A stretch of DNA of 64,000 bases from Paludibacteraceae bacterium (GTDB lineage: Bacteria > Bacteroidota > Bacteroidia > Bacteroidales > Paludibacteraceae), in NCBI GenBank assembly GCA_016285885.1, contig JAEERP010000005.1, positions 1 through 64,000 on the forward strand, given 5' to 3'. The stretch's first letter is position 1; the number at the start of each line of letters is the position of its first letter. The notes beneath the pieces were generated by a model that made no database searches, was not told the DNA's origin, and was given only the letters and a program-made list of their open reading frames with translations. This document shows positions 25,734 to 34,944 of the stretch, piece after piece. Both the position numbers and the translations under genes were made by a program.

Positions 25734-25776
25734 CAAATAATGCAGGAGAAGGAGTTCTCTATCCTCGATAAATTTT

Positions 25777-25784
25777 TATCTTTG
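25777..25784 (+). promoter_or_regulatory. Candidate -7 box upstream of the membrane-protein gene at 25859
   Basis: TATCTTTG on the plus strand fits TAnnTTTG exactly and leaves a leader of about 65-70 nt before the ATG at 25859. Confidence 0.45.
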
Positions 25785-25858
25785 CTATTGTCCCTTTTAG
25801 ATAAGATTATATCACCTTGTCGAGATCGATATTAAGATAAAACCCAAGGAACAGGATC

Positions 25859-26650
25859 ATGGCTATATATAGTTACATTTACGACATCGCCTATCTCCCC
25901 TTTATCATGCTCTACCTGAACACGATGGTATTGGCATATTATAACTTCGGAGTGAAAAAAACGTTCTATCTCTTCTTATCGACGCTCGATATACTGGTAT
26001 TCGTCAGACTGATACCCATTGAGATAGACCCTTACATCGTTGACGCCGGGTTCTCAAGCTATTCATATTACGAGATTTTCTGCAACCTGTTCGCCTCCCT
26101 TCTATTCTTCTGGATAGTACGAAAGCGGAAACACGCCTTTGGGTTGTTGATCCTGTCATTGTTCACAATCATACCCCTTCTCGGCGCACTAACGATGGAA
26201 ATGATTGGCATATGGTCTCTTGTCGTCTTGTATAAAACCATATCAGAGAAACACGACGATCCGCAAGGGAGTGCGATATATATATTTATCACCCTCGAAC
26301 TAATCGTTAGTGCGCTATTGCTAATATTCACGAACCACTACTACTGCGAGCGAATGATAGACATCCGGCCGGAAAGTATGCATTTGATCAAAAAGCAAAA
26401 CGGCACATACTACTACGTGATCACCCCGATTCATGATAACGAGAAGAAAATCAAACAGATACAGAAAGAATTAGGCAAATATTCCGACGGACGATTCGTT
26501 ATATTAGAGGATAAAAAAGCCGCCTACTCTTTCCGCCGGTCATCCATAAGGACATCGCTATACGCTGTAGATCCATTAGACTATTCGCTGGAAGACGTCA
26601 ACGAAATAGTCATAGAGAAAAAGGAAGGGAAACAACTGATTATAAAGTAA
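25859..26650 (+). CDS. Unrecognised multi-pass membrane protein
   Basis: This 263-residue protein has about five hydrophobic segments between residues 5 and 165 (for example YLPFIMLYLNTMVLAYYNF, TFYLFLSTLDILVFV and LFASLLFFWIV). A soluble basic C-terminal domain of about 95 residues follows (KKQNGTYYYVITPIHDNEKK onward). I do not recognise a family. The following lipoprotein gene starts 6 nt after its stop, so the two are almost certainly cotranscribed. Both lie in a 3.2-kb stretch of small envelope genes between the SUMF1-like gene and the ABC-F gene. Confidence 0.7.
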   Translation: MAIYSYIYDIAYLPFIMLYLNTMVLAYYNFGVKKTFYLFLSTLDILVFVRLIPIEIDPYIVDAGFSSYSYYEIFCNLFASLLFFWIVRKRKHAFGLLILSLFTIIPLLGALTMEMIGIWSLVVLYKTISEKHDDPQGSAIYIFITLELIVSALLLIFTNHYYCERMIDIRPESMHLIKKQNGTYYYVITPIHDNEKKIKQIQKELGKYSDGRFVILEDKKAAYSFRRSSIRTSLYAVDPLDYSLEDVNEIVIEKKEGKQLIIK

Positions 26651-26656
26651 TTGGAA

Positions 26657-27562
26657 ATGAAACGTTTATTTTTCTTTTTAGCACAAATTGTCTTTCTATA
26701 TTCGTGTACAACAGATGTTGTGTCTGTACAAGACACTAAGGAGGATTCTGTTTTAAATACTAATGAAAAGAAAACGACCAATACAAAAATGCCATGGGGG
26801 TATTATCATTTCTCCCAATCTAATCAATATGAGCTAATTGATAGTCTCATTTTTCAATATGAAAGTGAATCCAAATATGGCAGGATGGAAATAATTGATT
26901 TTATTATAGATAGTGTTGTGTCTAAAAGTTACGACTCATATCCGAATGCTATTAGATTCCTAACGGAGCAGGAAAGATGTAAAGAATATTCATTGAGCCA
27001 AAAACAAAGAATAATGGATATGCTTGTCTCTAATTACGACTCTAGTTTGCTTCCTATTTTTAGTGAAGAGGGGGATTCTTTATTTAGGAATCAACTAAAA
27101 AACAAGTTATATTACTCAAATAAGATTTCAGAAGACGTTATAAGGCAACAACTAAGATTATTTTTGTTTGAAAAGAACGATGACGATGTGGTTCTTGAAT
27201 GGATAAGAGAATTGAAATCAGGCAATTACAGTGATAAGATTTCTAACATATGCAATTATCCTAGAAGAAGAGACTTGTTTGATGAACTAATGATTGTATT
27301 GAAGGAACATCACGACGAGTATATTTGCTGTGTTGATCACCTAACTGGCACATGTACGAATATTTGTTTGAGTGTTATGTATATAATGAGCCAACATTTC
27401 GCCATGGTTATCAAGGATTTTCCCGAAATAGATCACAAAACAGATCTTAAAACTGAGAATAGAAAGAACGGTCGCTATACTTTCACATCAAAAAAATATA
27501 CTGAAAAAGTATTGTCTTGGTGTGAAACACATCAAAATGACTATCAATTTATAGAAAAGTGA
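26657..27562 (+). CDS. Unrecognised AT-rich lipoprotein gene
   Basis: This gene encodes a 301-residue protein with a type II signal (MKRLFFFLAQIVFLYSC, lipid-acceptor cysteine at 17). The mature part is mostly helical and charged, with no family I can name. The ATG at 26657 is preferred to the TTG at 26651. Base use is markedly AT-rich compared with genes on either side (GAT, AAT, ATT and AAA codons dominate), which suggests more recent acquisition or relaxed selection. It follows the membrane-protein gene by 6 nt. A function cannot be proposed. Confidence 0.7.
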   Translation: MKRLFFFLAQIVFLYSCTTDVVSVQDTKEDSVLNTNEKKTTNTKMPWGYYHFSQSNQYELIDSLIFQYESESKYGRMEIIDFIIDSVVSKSYDSYPNAIRFLTEQERCKEYSLSQKQRIMDMLVSNYDSSLLPIFSEEGDSLFRNQLKNKLYYSNKISEDVIRQQLRLFLFEKNDDDVVLEWIRELKSGNYSDKISNICNYPRRRDLFDELMIVLKEHHDEYICCVDHLTGTCTNICLSVMYIMSQHFAMVIKDFPEIDHKTDLKTENRKNGRYTFTSKKYTEKVLSWCETHQNDYQFIEK

Positions 27563-27622
27563 GTTGTTGCATCCTCACCCATGGAGTAACAGCTCGCTGT
27601 GCAACTGTCAGGGAAGTGTTAA

Positions 27623-27654
27623 TTGGATAAAATTCCGACTTTTTGCTATATTTG
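27623..27654 (+). promoter_or_regulatory. Bacteroidota-type promoter upstream of the gene at 27722
   Basis: TTG (27623-27625), a 21-nt spacer and TATATTTG (27647-27654) agree with the Bacteroidota consensus spacing. The ATG at 27722 lies about 67 nt downstream. Confidence 0.55.
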
Positions 27655-27721
27655 CGAGCAACCCATTATAGCACTACATATCGAAAGTAGAAAGTGAATA
27701 TAGATCAGCTAAACATTGAAT

Positions 27722-28147
27722 ATGACATCTAAAGAAAAAGACATATCGAGCAAGAATATCGAGTCATTGGGCAAGGCATTCATTTATGTGATAGTACTAC
27801 TTTTAATCCTTTTCATGCCTGAAGCAATGAACCCGGACAGTTGGCCTGTCGCAACATGGATTAAGAGATTGGGACATATGCCGCTTATAATCGCATTTTG
27901 TTTTATCTCATTGATTATCATATGCATTATAGGACAAGCGACAAATAAGGACATCAGAATTGCGATCACCATCTTTCTGGGAATAGAAGTTGTTGCGCTC
28001 TTCGTCTTAGTCAGCATTGCGGCATTAAGTTTGGCATTCTTCAGAGGGGAGTTTCTTCTATCTCCCATCATTTGTTTTTTGCTAAACGCATTGCTTTACG
28101 CCTTGTTGCTTTATTCCTTCTATTACAAAGAATTAAAAAAACCATAA
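27722..28147 (+). CDS. Unrecognised small four-helix membrane protein
   Basis: This 141-residue protein has four predicted transmembrane helices: FIYVIVLLLILFMPEAM, MPLIIAFCFISLIIICII, IAITIFLGIEVVALFVLVSI and PIICFLLNALLYALLLYSF. The N-terminus is charged (MTSKEKDISSKN) and the C-terminus is a short basic tail. The ATG at 27722 is preferred over the TTG at 27716. It has its own promoter and no partner within 100 bp. No family recognised. Confidence 0.65.
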   Translation: MTSKEKDISSKNIESLGKAFIYVIVLLLILFMPEAMNPDSWPVATWIKRLGHMPLIIAFCFISLIIICIIGQATNKDIRIAITIFLGIEVVALFVLVSIAALSLAFFRGEFLLSPIICFLLNALLYALLLYSFYYKELKKP

Positions 28148-28263
28148 TACAACTACGACAGATAAAGATACAAGACCGCATAACACAAGCCGAACTCGAT
28201 GGTTCATAAAAAAGCGTCAAGTGGATTGGCTGACGCATTAAAAGCAAACCAAATGTTTTTAGC

Positions 28264-28923
28264 ATGACAAAAAGATTATATCACCTCGCATTAAGCGTAT
28301 TGTTTTGCCTCCTCACACTCGCAGGATGCGAGACAGGGACAGACGCCCAAGAGGCTGCTCAATACCGCAAGAATTTCAGGGCGAAACTGGAGTCAAGCAA
28401 GCAGTTGACCTTGCCGTATAAACTACGAATGGACATTAGCGCACCGGAAGAGGATCCCTCCTATCGTTCTGATGAATACGATCAGACATGGTGTGATATA
28501 ATGTCCCATGTCTCCACCAACAAGAATTTTTTGAGCGGATGTGAATGCCTGATCGGATATCTCCCAGACACTTCCAAGTTTTTCACCCTAATAGGCAGAA
28601 GTCGTGGATTTGAAGACAACATAGGATACATCCTCACCTTCGATAAAAACTGCGAACTCATCTCCTCACAATACATGAACAACCATAGTTCCGTGGAATA
28701 TGTAGAGGATGTTCTGACAGACGAGAACTATTTCACCATCGACAACGACCTGAAAATCAGCTACTACTTCCACAAGAAGACCTACTACGAAGACGATGCG
28801 GTCCCCATTAAACGGGATGGGGAAGAGGAATACGAGAACCATGGATACATAGACAGTAACGGTGTGATCGTCTACGACACGATAAATGAAGTGACGCTGA
28901 AATACGAATATAAAAAGAGATAA
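28264..28923 (+). CDS. Unrecognised lipoprotein
   Basis: This 219-residue protein has a type II signal (LYHLALSVLFCLLTLAGC). The mature region is acidic, beta-rich and aromatic (for example DNIGYILTFDKNCELISSQY, YYFHKKTYYEDDAV). I recognise no family. A hairpin (GCGTCA at 28214-28219 with TGACGC at 28231-28236) lies 28 nt upstream of the start and could separate it from the preceding gene. Codon use is normal for the window. Confidence 0.7.
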   Translation: MTKRLYHLALSVLFCLLTLAGCETGTDAQEAAQYRKNFRAKLESSKQLTLPYKLRMDISAPEEDPSYRSDEYDQTWCDIMSHVSTNKNFLSGCECLIGYLPDTSKFFTLIGRSRGFEDNIGYILTFDKNCELISSQYMNNHSSVEYVEDVLTDENYFTIDNDLKISYYFHKKTYYEDDAVPIKRDGEEEYENHGYIDSNGVIVYDTINEVTLKYEYKKR

Positions 28924-28963
28924 AACCGAAGGAACCCTCTACGAATTTGAGAATAGAGAATAA

Positions 28964-30622
<1,659 letters not shown>

Positions 30623-30640
30623 GCAATAAAGTTAAAAAGG

Positions 30641-30677
30641 GAGAAGAGGGGACGTGGAGATGCATGTCTCCTCTTTT
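30641..30677 (+). terminator. Probable terminator after the ABC-F gene
   Basis: AGAGGGGAC (30645-30653) pairs with GTCTCCTCT (30666-30674) with one mismatch, followed by TTT. It lies 22 nt past the stop and just upstream of the GGAGG ribosome site of the next gene. Confidence 0.6.
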
Positions 30678-30694
30678 CAAATGGAGGAATAAGG

Positions 30695-31798
30695 ATGAGA
30701 AAAGTAACATTAGCCCTTGGGGTGGGCGTCATGGCCCTATTCTCCGCCTGCAACGGCACTCATCAGAACCGATTCAAGGAGCAGGAGACGCAGCAAGCGG
30801 AAGCCACCATCAACTACAAGCGATTCGACCAGACCATATTCGAGTTGGATCAATGCATCCAGAGGCCGGCCATCGCAGGAGATTACGACCAACTAAAGGT
30901 TAACATCCCCGACGAAGACTCACTCTGCCTGCGACAGAAGATTGATCAGATCAAGACAGAGTATCCGACGCAATTCAAGCATTACATGATGATGTTAGGC
31001 GAATTGTCCAGCGGATACGACATACCCGCCGAGACGCTCTTCTACCTCTTCTTGTCCAACGACGCCTACCATGAGCTTTTCCAGGACTGTCTGAACAAGT
31101 ATCAAGACGATGCGGACCTCAGAGCCTACTTCACGAAAGCCTTCTCACGGGCGCAACAGCTCATTCCGGGCTATGAGATTCCCCAGAACATTTTCTTCAT
31201 ATTCTCCGGCTTCGGAGACTATCTCTGCATCGACGAGAACACCCTATACGTATCGCTCGAATATTTCCTTGGAGAAGACTATAAGAACTACCAATTCGTG
31301 CCAGGCATTTACCAATACCAAATCAAGAACATGAAGCGGGAGTGCATCTTGCCCAACGCCATCTACGAATGTACCTGCGAGCATTTCCCTATAGAGATCG
31401 AGGCCGGCAATCTGCTCGACCACCTGCTCTACCTCGGGAAGATGCTATACATCACGGAAGCCATCCTACCCCAAGAGGACGCCAAGAATATCATCGGCTA
31501 CACAAAAGACGAGTGGGAATGGTGCGAAAAGAACGAGGCGAGCATGTGGAACTACCTGAGGGAAAAGAACCTGTTGTTCGAGACGGACAACAAGACCATC
31601 ACAGACTTCATCATCATCTCAGGAGCCACGAAATACTTCTCCACGGAAAAGTACAACGCACCCGGAAGGGCGGCCGTATGGTTGGGATGGCAAATCATCA
31701 CACAATACATGGAGAAGAACCCTAACCTGAGCCTGACAGACCTCATCCACGAGAACGATGCGCAAAAGATATTGGTGGGGTCCAGATACAATCCTTGA
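30695..31798 (+). CDS. gldB: GldB-like lipoprotein
   Basis: GldB is a membrane lipoprotein required for gliding in Flavobacterium and is widespread in Bacteroidota. This 367-residue protein has a type II signal (MRKVTLALGVGVMALFSAC). Family landmarks are YKRFDQTIFELD near residue 41 and the C-terminal GRAAVWLGWQIITQYM near 328, followed by NPNLSLTDL and ILVGSRYNP. The start ATG has a GGAGG ribosome site upstream. Its presence agrees with the two PorP/SprF genes, though GldB also occurs in non-motile Bacteroidales, so motility should not be inferred. It converges with the next gene. Confidence 0.83.
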   Translation: MRKVTLALGVGVMALFSACNGTHQNRFKEQETQQAEATINYKRFDQTIFELDQCIQRPAIAGDYDQLKVNIPDEDSLCLRQKIDQIKTEYPTQFKHYMMMLGELSSGYDIPAETLFYLFLSNDAYHELFQDCLNKYQDDADLRAYFTKAFSRAQQLIPGYEIPQNIFFIFSGFGDYLCIDENTLYVSLEYFLGEDYKNYQFVPGIYQYQIKNMKRECILPNAIYECTCEHFPIEIEAGNLLDHLLYLGKMLYITEAILPQEDAKNIIGYTKDEWEWCEKNEASMWNYLREKNLLFETDNKTITDFIIISGATKYFSTEKYNAPGRAAVWLGWQIITQYMEKNPNLSLTDLIHENDAQKILVGSRYNP

Positions 31799-31806
31799 TA
31801 GGAAAA

Positions 31807-32757
31807 CTATCTGAGGCAGACACGCATACGAGGGACGGAGAAAGCTCCGTTCCTCTTTTTTATTCTGTAAGTGTAGGCACGTTGCGGGAAAACAGTCCTA
31901 ACCGTCACCGACTCCGCCGCCTCCAGCATCGGGTCCAGGGCGAAGAGCGCAGGCCAATCCGTAGCGCTGACCGTCCTCTTATCAAAGCCATCATCCACAG
32001 GCACATCTATAAAGAATTCGTGCGAAGGCACGTTATAGGCACATCTATTCTCAACCTCGAACGGAGTGAACAAGAAATTCTGTTTCGGGTAAGACTCGAA
32101 CTCACGTCTAGGAATCACGCCAAAGACAAAGCCACAGGAGCGCAGCACGATGCTATGGAAATTGGTTGGGACATACGTGTGATAATAACCTGCGGAATCC
32201 GTACGGAAAAAGACGTCAGAGCCGCAGGAAGAGGCACGATCCTTCTTATTACCACGGAAATGCATGTGAACAGGCATCCCCACAAGAGGCGTACCATCAT
32301 TATCCATGATTCGACCATACATAGGACGCACATTCAACTGAATATGTTCAGTCCGTTCCTCCCCTCCCCTCTCATTCATATAGGTGACCAACGTGTCATT
32401 GGAATAAACGACATAGATGAGATGATCCTTGTGCGCAATATAGGTCAGCTTACCATGCGCATCCGTCATGCGTGAATCAGGGAAGAAGTTATCCTCTATC
32501 TGGATCTCGACAGGATGGGACATAGCCGCACCGGTAGCATCGAAGAACTCAATAACGAAGCGGAAAGAGTCTGCGGCAATAATATTCGCCGTATCCTTTA
32601 TAATAGAATCCGCTACCAAGGAATCGGAGAGCAAGAGATCCTGCGACATGCACTCCTCTACCGGCTCGTTACTACCCGCACTATCGTCGCCCCCGTTCGA
32701 ACAAGAAAAGATCAACAGGGGAAGAAGGAAAAATAATAGGAAAAGTGGTCTCGTCAT
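31807..32757 (-). CDS. Unrecognised lipoprotein with carboxypeptidase-regulatory-like beta domains
   Basis: This 316-residue lipoprotein uses the ATG at 32757 (MTRPLFLLFFLLPLLIFSC); the open frame extends 18 codons further up through the terminator of the preceding gene, so I reject the longer start. Two beta-sandwich segments are suggested by FVIEFFDATGAAMSHPVEIQ and MYGRIMDNDGTPLVGMPVHM, the latter resembling a carboxypeptidase-regulatory-like/transthyretin start. A third segment contains TDSAGYYHTYV. I have seen similar proteins annotated as radical-SAM-associated putative lipoproteins, but no radical SAM gene is nearby. Its last codons contain the terminator of the convergent gldB-like gene. 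Confidence 0.7.
   Translation of the reverse strand: MTRPLFLLFFLLPLLIFSCSNGGDDSAGSNEPVEECMSQDLLLSDSLVADSIIKDTANIIAADSFRFVIEFFDATGAAMSHPVEIQIEDNFFPDSRMTDAHGKLTYIAHKDHLIYVVYSNDTLVTYMNERGGEERTEHIQLNVRPMYGRIMDNDGTPLVGMPVHMHFRGNKKDRASSCGSDVFFRTDSAGYYHTYVPTNFHSIVLRSCGFVFGVIPRREFESYPKQNFLFTPFEVENRCAYNVPSHEFFIDVPVDDGFDKRTVSATDWPALFALDPMLEAAESVTVRTVFPQRAYTYRIKKRNGAFSVPRMRVCLR
31831..31861 (+). terminator. Terminator of the GldB-like gene, inside the end of the convergent gene
   Basis: AGGGACGGAG (31831-31840) pairs with CTCCGTTCCT (31845-31854), allowing one G:T pair, around a 4-nt loop and followed by CTTTTTTT. It lies 32 nt past the gldB-like stop but within the coding sequence of the minus-strand lipoprotein (stop at 31807). 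Confidence 0.8.
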
Positions 32758-32761
32758 ACGA

Positions 32762-32793
32762 TAAAAAAAGGACACCCCCACAGGAATGTCCTT
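32762..32793 (-). terminator. Rho-independent terminator after the MORN gene
   Basis: On the minus strand AAGGACA and TGTCCTT form a stem around a 12-nt G-rich loop, followed by a run of T. It lies 22 nt past the MORN-gene stop and just upstream of the lipoprotein start at 32757. Confidence 0.8.
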
Positions 32794-32814
32794 CATACGA
32801 TTAATGAACAAACA

Positions 32815-33285
32815 TTAACTATTCTTTCTAGGACGCTCGATGCTGATCTCCTCGATGATGTCACCATCCTCGAACACACCAGTTTGTTTTGTTCCACTAG
32901 CGAATGTATAAACACCGTTTCCGTGTTTCTTACCATTCTTGAACTCGCCCTCATATATGTCTCCGTTAGAAAAACGGTATACGCCAACGCCCTCTGGCTT
33001 ACCATTCACGAAAGGACCCTCGTATACGTCACCCGTAGGGTACGTGAACTTTCCTTGTCCTTCACGAACGCCTGCCTTATATTCGCCTTCATAGACAGAA
33101 CCGGACTTAAACTTGTAAGTTCCCTTTCCCTCGAATTTACCGTCAACGAAGTTGCCAGTATACGTTTCACCACTTTCGAAGGTGAATGTACCGAAACCAT
33201 TTCTGCATTTCCCTTTACATTGTGCATTCGCCTCAATGCTAGTAAGAGCAAGGATTGCGACAATCGCCAAAATTTTTGCTTTCAT
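32815..33285 (-). CDS. Secreted MORN-repeat protein
   Basis: This 156-residue protein has a signal peptide (MKAKILAIVAILALTSIEANA). Five MORN repeats of about 23 residues follow, with cores such as ETYTGNFVDGKFEGKGTY, SVYEGEYKAGVREGQGKF, DVYEGPFVNGKPEGVGVY and DIYEGEFKNGKKHGNGVY. MORN repeats form extended beta-hairpin arrays that bind lipids or proteins; here they would face the periplasm or the surface. The start is the only ATG with a signal. A weak -7-like TATATTCG lies at 33326-33319. No partner gene is obvious. Confidence 0.88.
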   Translation of the reverse strand: MKAKILAIVAILALTSIEANAQCKGKCRNGFGTFTFESGETYTGNFVDGKFEGKGTYKFKSGSVYEGEYKAGVREGQGKFTYPTGDVYEGPFVNGKPEGVGVYRFSNGDIYEGEFKNGKKHGNGVYTFASGTKQTGVFEDGDIIEEISIERPRKNS

Positions 33286-33505
33286 GTTTATCCGTTCCTT
33301 TTTGTTTTTTTAGTATCGCGAATATAAGAATTTTCACATAAAATACAACCAATAACCTATTTTTTATTTGTTTTTTCTCAAATAAAAGTAAAAATCGGGC
33401 ATACTTCCATTATAATTTATCATTAAAACTGCGATCGAAAGATAAATTTCATTATTTCATAAACAAACGTTCATGCGACATGAAAGATGTCATGTGGTTA
33501 GTTAT

Positions 33506-33533
33506 GAATTAAGAATTAAGAGTTAAGAATTGA
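33506..33533. repeat. Four tandem degenerate heptamers of GAATTAA type
   Basis: Units are GAATTAA, GAATTAA, GAGTTAA and GAATTGA, each 7 nt, the same type and copy number as at 7382-7409. Confidence 0.7.
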
Positions 33534-33543
33534 GACCTTCCCC

Positions 33544-33571
33544 AAAAGCATGGCGTTACAGTCATGCTTTT
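33544..33571. terminator. Bidirectional terminator-type hairpin
   Basis: AAAAGCATG (33544-33552) pairs perfectly with CATGCTTTT (33563-33571) around a 10-nt loop, with A/T tracts on both sides. No gene ends next to it on either strand within 250 bp, so it may be a remnant or may belong to an unannotated transcript. Confidence 0.55.
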
Positions 33572-33652
33572 TGCGTTTAGCAACTTTTGAGACATTCACT
33601 TGCTATTCCCGATTATTTTTATTAAACTTGGGAAAGAAAGGAGGACGACGTT

Positions 33653-33793
33653 ATGATTAGCTTCATCTTTTGGCTTGCGGTTCTGATTTACGGCATCCGT
33701 CTTCTCTTCCGTCCGTTCGAGAAGGATGAGCACTGGACGGATTATACCTGGTGGATCCCCGACGAGATGAAAAAGAGATGGAGGGAAAAGTGA
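33653..33793 (+). CDS. 46-residue membrane micro-protein
   Basis: A short ORF starts at an ATG 7 nt after a near-perfect Shine-Dalgarno sequence (AAAGGAGG, 33639-33646), which is unusual in this window. The product starts MISFIFWLAVLIYGIRLLF, a single transmembrane helix. A charged, aromatic tail follows (FEKDEHWTDYTWW, ending KKRWREK). The stop is TGA at 33791-33793. It lies convergent to manA with a 38-bp gap. The combination of helix, tryptophan-rich amphipathic tail and strong ribosome site argues for a real gene; I recognise no family. Confidence 0.6.
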   Translation: MISFIFWLAVLIYGIRLLFRPFEKDEHWTDYTWWIPDEMKKRWREK

Positions 33794-33831
33794 GGAAAGA
33801 GTAAAAATACAAGTATTAGATTATCAATATA

Positions 33832-34875
33832 TTACTCTTTATTAAAGTGCTTATTGTCGATATACACCTCCAATAGTTTCGTGCGTCCCTCCTCATTCAT
33901 CGGCGTGATCATGATATCCGCCACGGCGGCAGGCACGAGGCAACTGTTTCCCTTGGAGAGATGGATTTCCCTAATCAGCGGCATATCGCCGTCGAAGCCA
34001 CGGGTAGAGAGCACCTTGATGGTACAATTTCCCTCCAGGCACATGTAGATGATGAAAGAGTCGTATTTGAAGAGTTTGCGATGGAATCCCCTATTGATTT
34101 CCAACAGTTTAACCGTAAAGAACTGGCATTCGGAGATGCAGACAGGCTTGTTCAGTTTACGTTCATACTCCGTCTTGTAGTTCTCCACCACGTTGTAGTC
34201 GATCGCGTCCTTCGCCAGCTCGGTATGCAGTTCGCGCGGTTGTCCGTCCAAGCCCAGACGTCCGTAATCGTAGATACGATAGGTCACATCACTGCTCTGC
34301 TGCACCTCGGCGATTAATGAACCACCACAGATCGCATGCACGCGGCCCGCAGGAATAAAGAAGACATCCCCACTCTTGACAGGATACTCCTGCAACACCT
34401 CACAGATGGAGTGGTCCTCCACCCGCTTCCCATATTCATACTTGGAGATGCGAGAGTTGAAGCCGCAATAGAGCTTCGCCTCCGGGAGTGCGTCCATGAC
34501 GTACCACATCTCCGTCTTGCCGAAGCAACCATGACGTTTCATCGCCAGCTCGTCGTTCGGGTGCACCTGGATGGAGAGATCATGCGCCGCGTCGATGAAT
34601 TTCACCAGCAGAGGGAAAGTCTCGCCATACATGGAAAAGACCACCTTACCCAGCAGTAATTCCTTGTACGAAGAGACCAAATCATTTAGTTTCTTTCCTT
34701 TCAACGGGCCATTCGCCACGACCGATTCGCTATCACGAACCGCACTAATCTCCCAACTCTCACCAATTTTATCATCTTCGGAAGGCGTTAGCTCTTTAAA
34801 AGGTTTCAAACGATTACCGCCCCACACCAATTGGTGAAAATTCAGATCAAAAAGCAAAGGATACAGTGTCTCCAT
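33832..34875 (-). CDS. manA: Mannose-6-phosphate isomerase, class I
   Basis: This enzyme interconverts fructose-6-phosphate and mannose-6-phosphate with zinc, feeding GDP-mannose synthesis. The 347-residue protein begins METLYPLLFDLNFHQLVWGG and carries the zinc-site segment AHDLSIQVHPNDELAMKRHG near residue 87, GKTEMWYVMDA, and FFIPAGRVHAICGGSLIAE near 165. The ATG at 34875 fits family starts; ATG 34887 and a TTG at 34896 are in frame. It is the last gene of the polysaccharide locus and follows the 4,6-dehydratase by about 70 nt. The locus context suggests mannose-derived sugars in the polysaccharide. Confidence 0.9.
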   Translation of the reverse strand: METLYPLLFDLNFHQLVWGGNRLKPFKELTPSEDDKIGESWEISAVRDSESVVANGPLKGKKLNDLVSSYKELLLGKVVFSMYGETFPLLVKFIDAAHDLSIQVHPNDELAMKRHGCFGKTEMWYVMDALPEAKLYCGFNSRISKYEYGKRVEDHSICEVLQEYPVKSGDVFFIPAGRVHAICGGSLIAEVQQSSDVTYRIYDYGRLGLDGQPRELHTELAKDAIDYNVVENYKTEYERKLNKPVCISECQFFTVKLLEINRGFHRKLFKYDSFIIYMCLEGNCTIKVLSTRGFDGDMPLIREIHLSKGNSCLVPAAVADIMITPMNEEGRTKLLEVYIDNKHFNKE

Positions 34876-34944
34876 TCTAACATTCATCAATTGCAAATCA
34901 ACTTTAGGGAACTCCCTATACGTCCCCTAATCCATTTGTCTAAA

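Larger units (their letters stand above)
33286..33652. other. 367-bp intergenic region with heptamer repeat and terminator
   Basis: The first 150 bp are AT-rich leader sequence of the MORN gene with a weak -7-like box. Positions 33506-33533 hold a heptamer array and 33544-33571 a terminator-type hairpin. The end (33639-33646) carries a strong AAAGGAGG ribosome-binding site for the micro-ORF at 33653. I see no RNA gene here. Confidence 0.6.

Noticed and set aside
28211-28240. Minus-strand terminator hairpin before the lipoprotein at 28264
   Set aside because: The T-run favours the minus strand, but no minus-strand gene ends here; kept only as a hairpin of unknown role.
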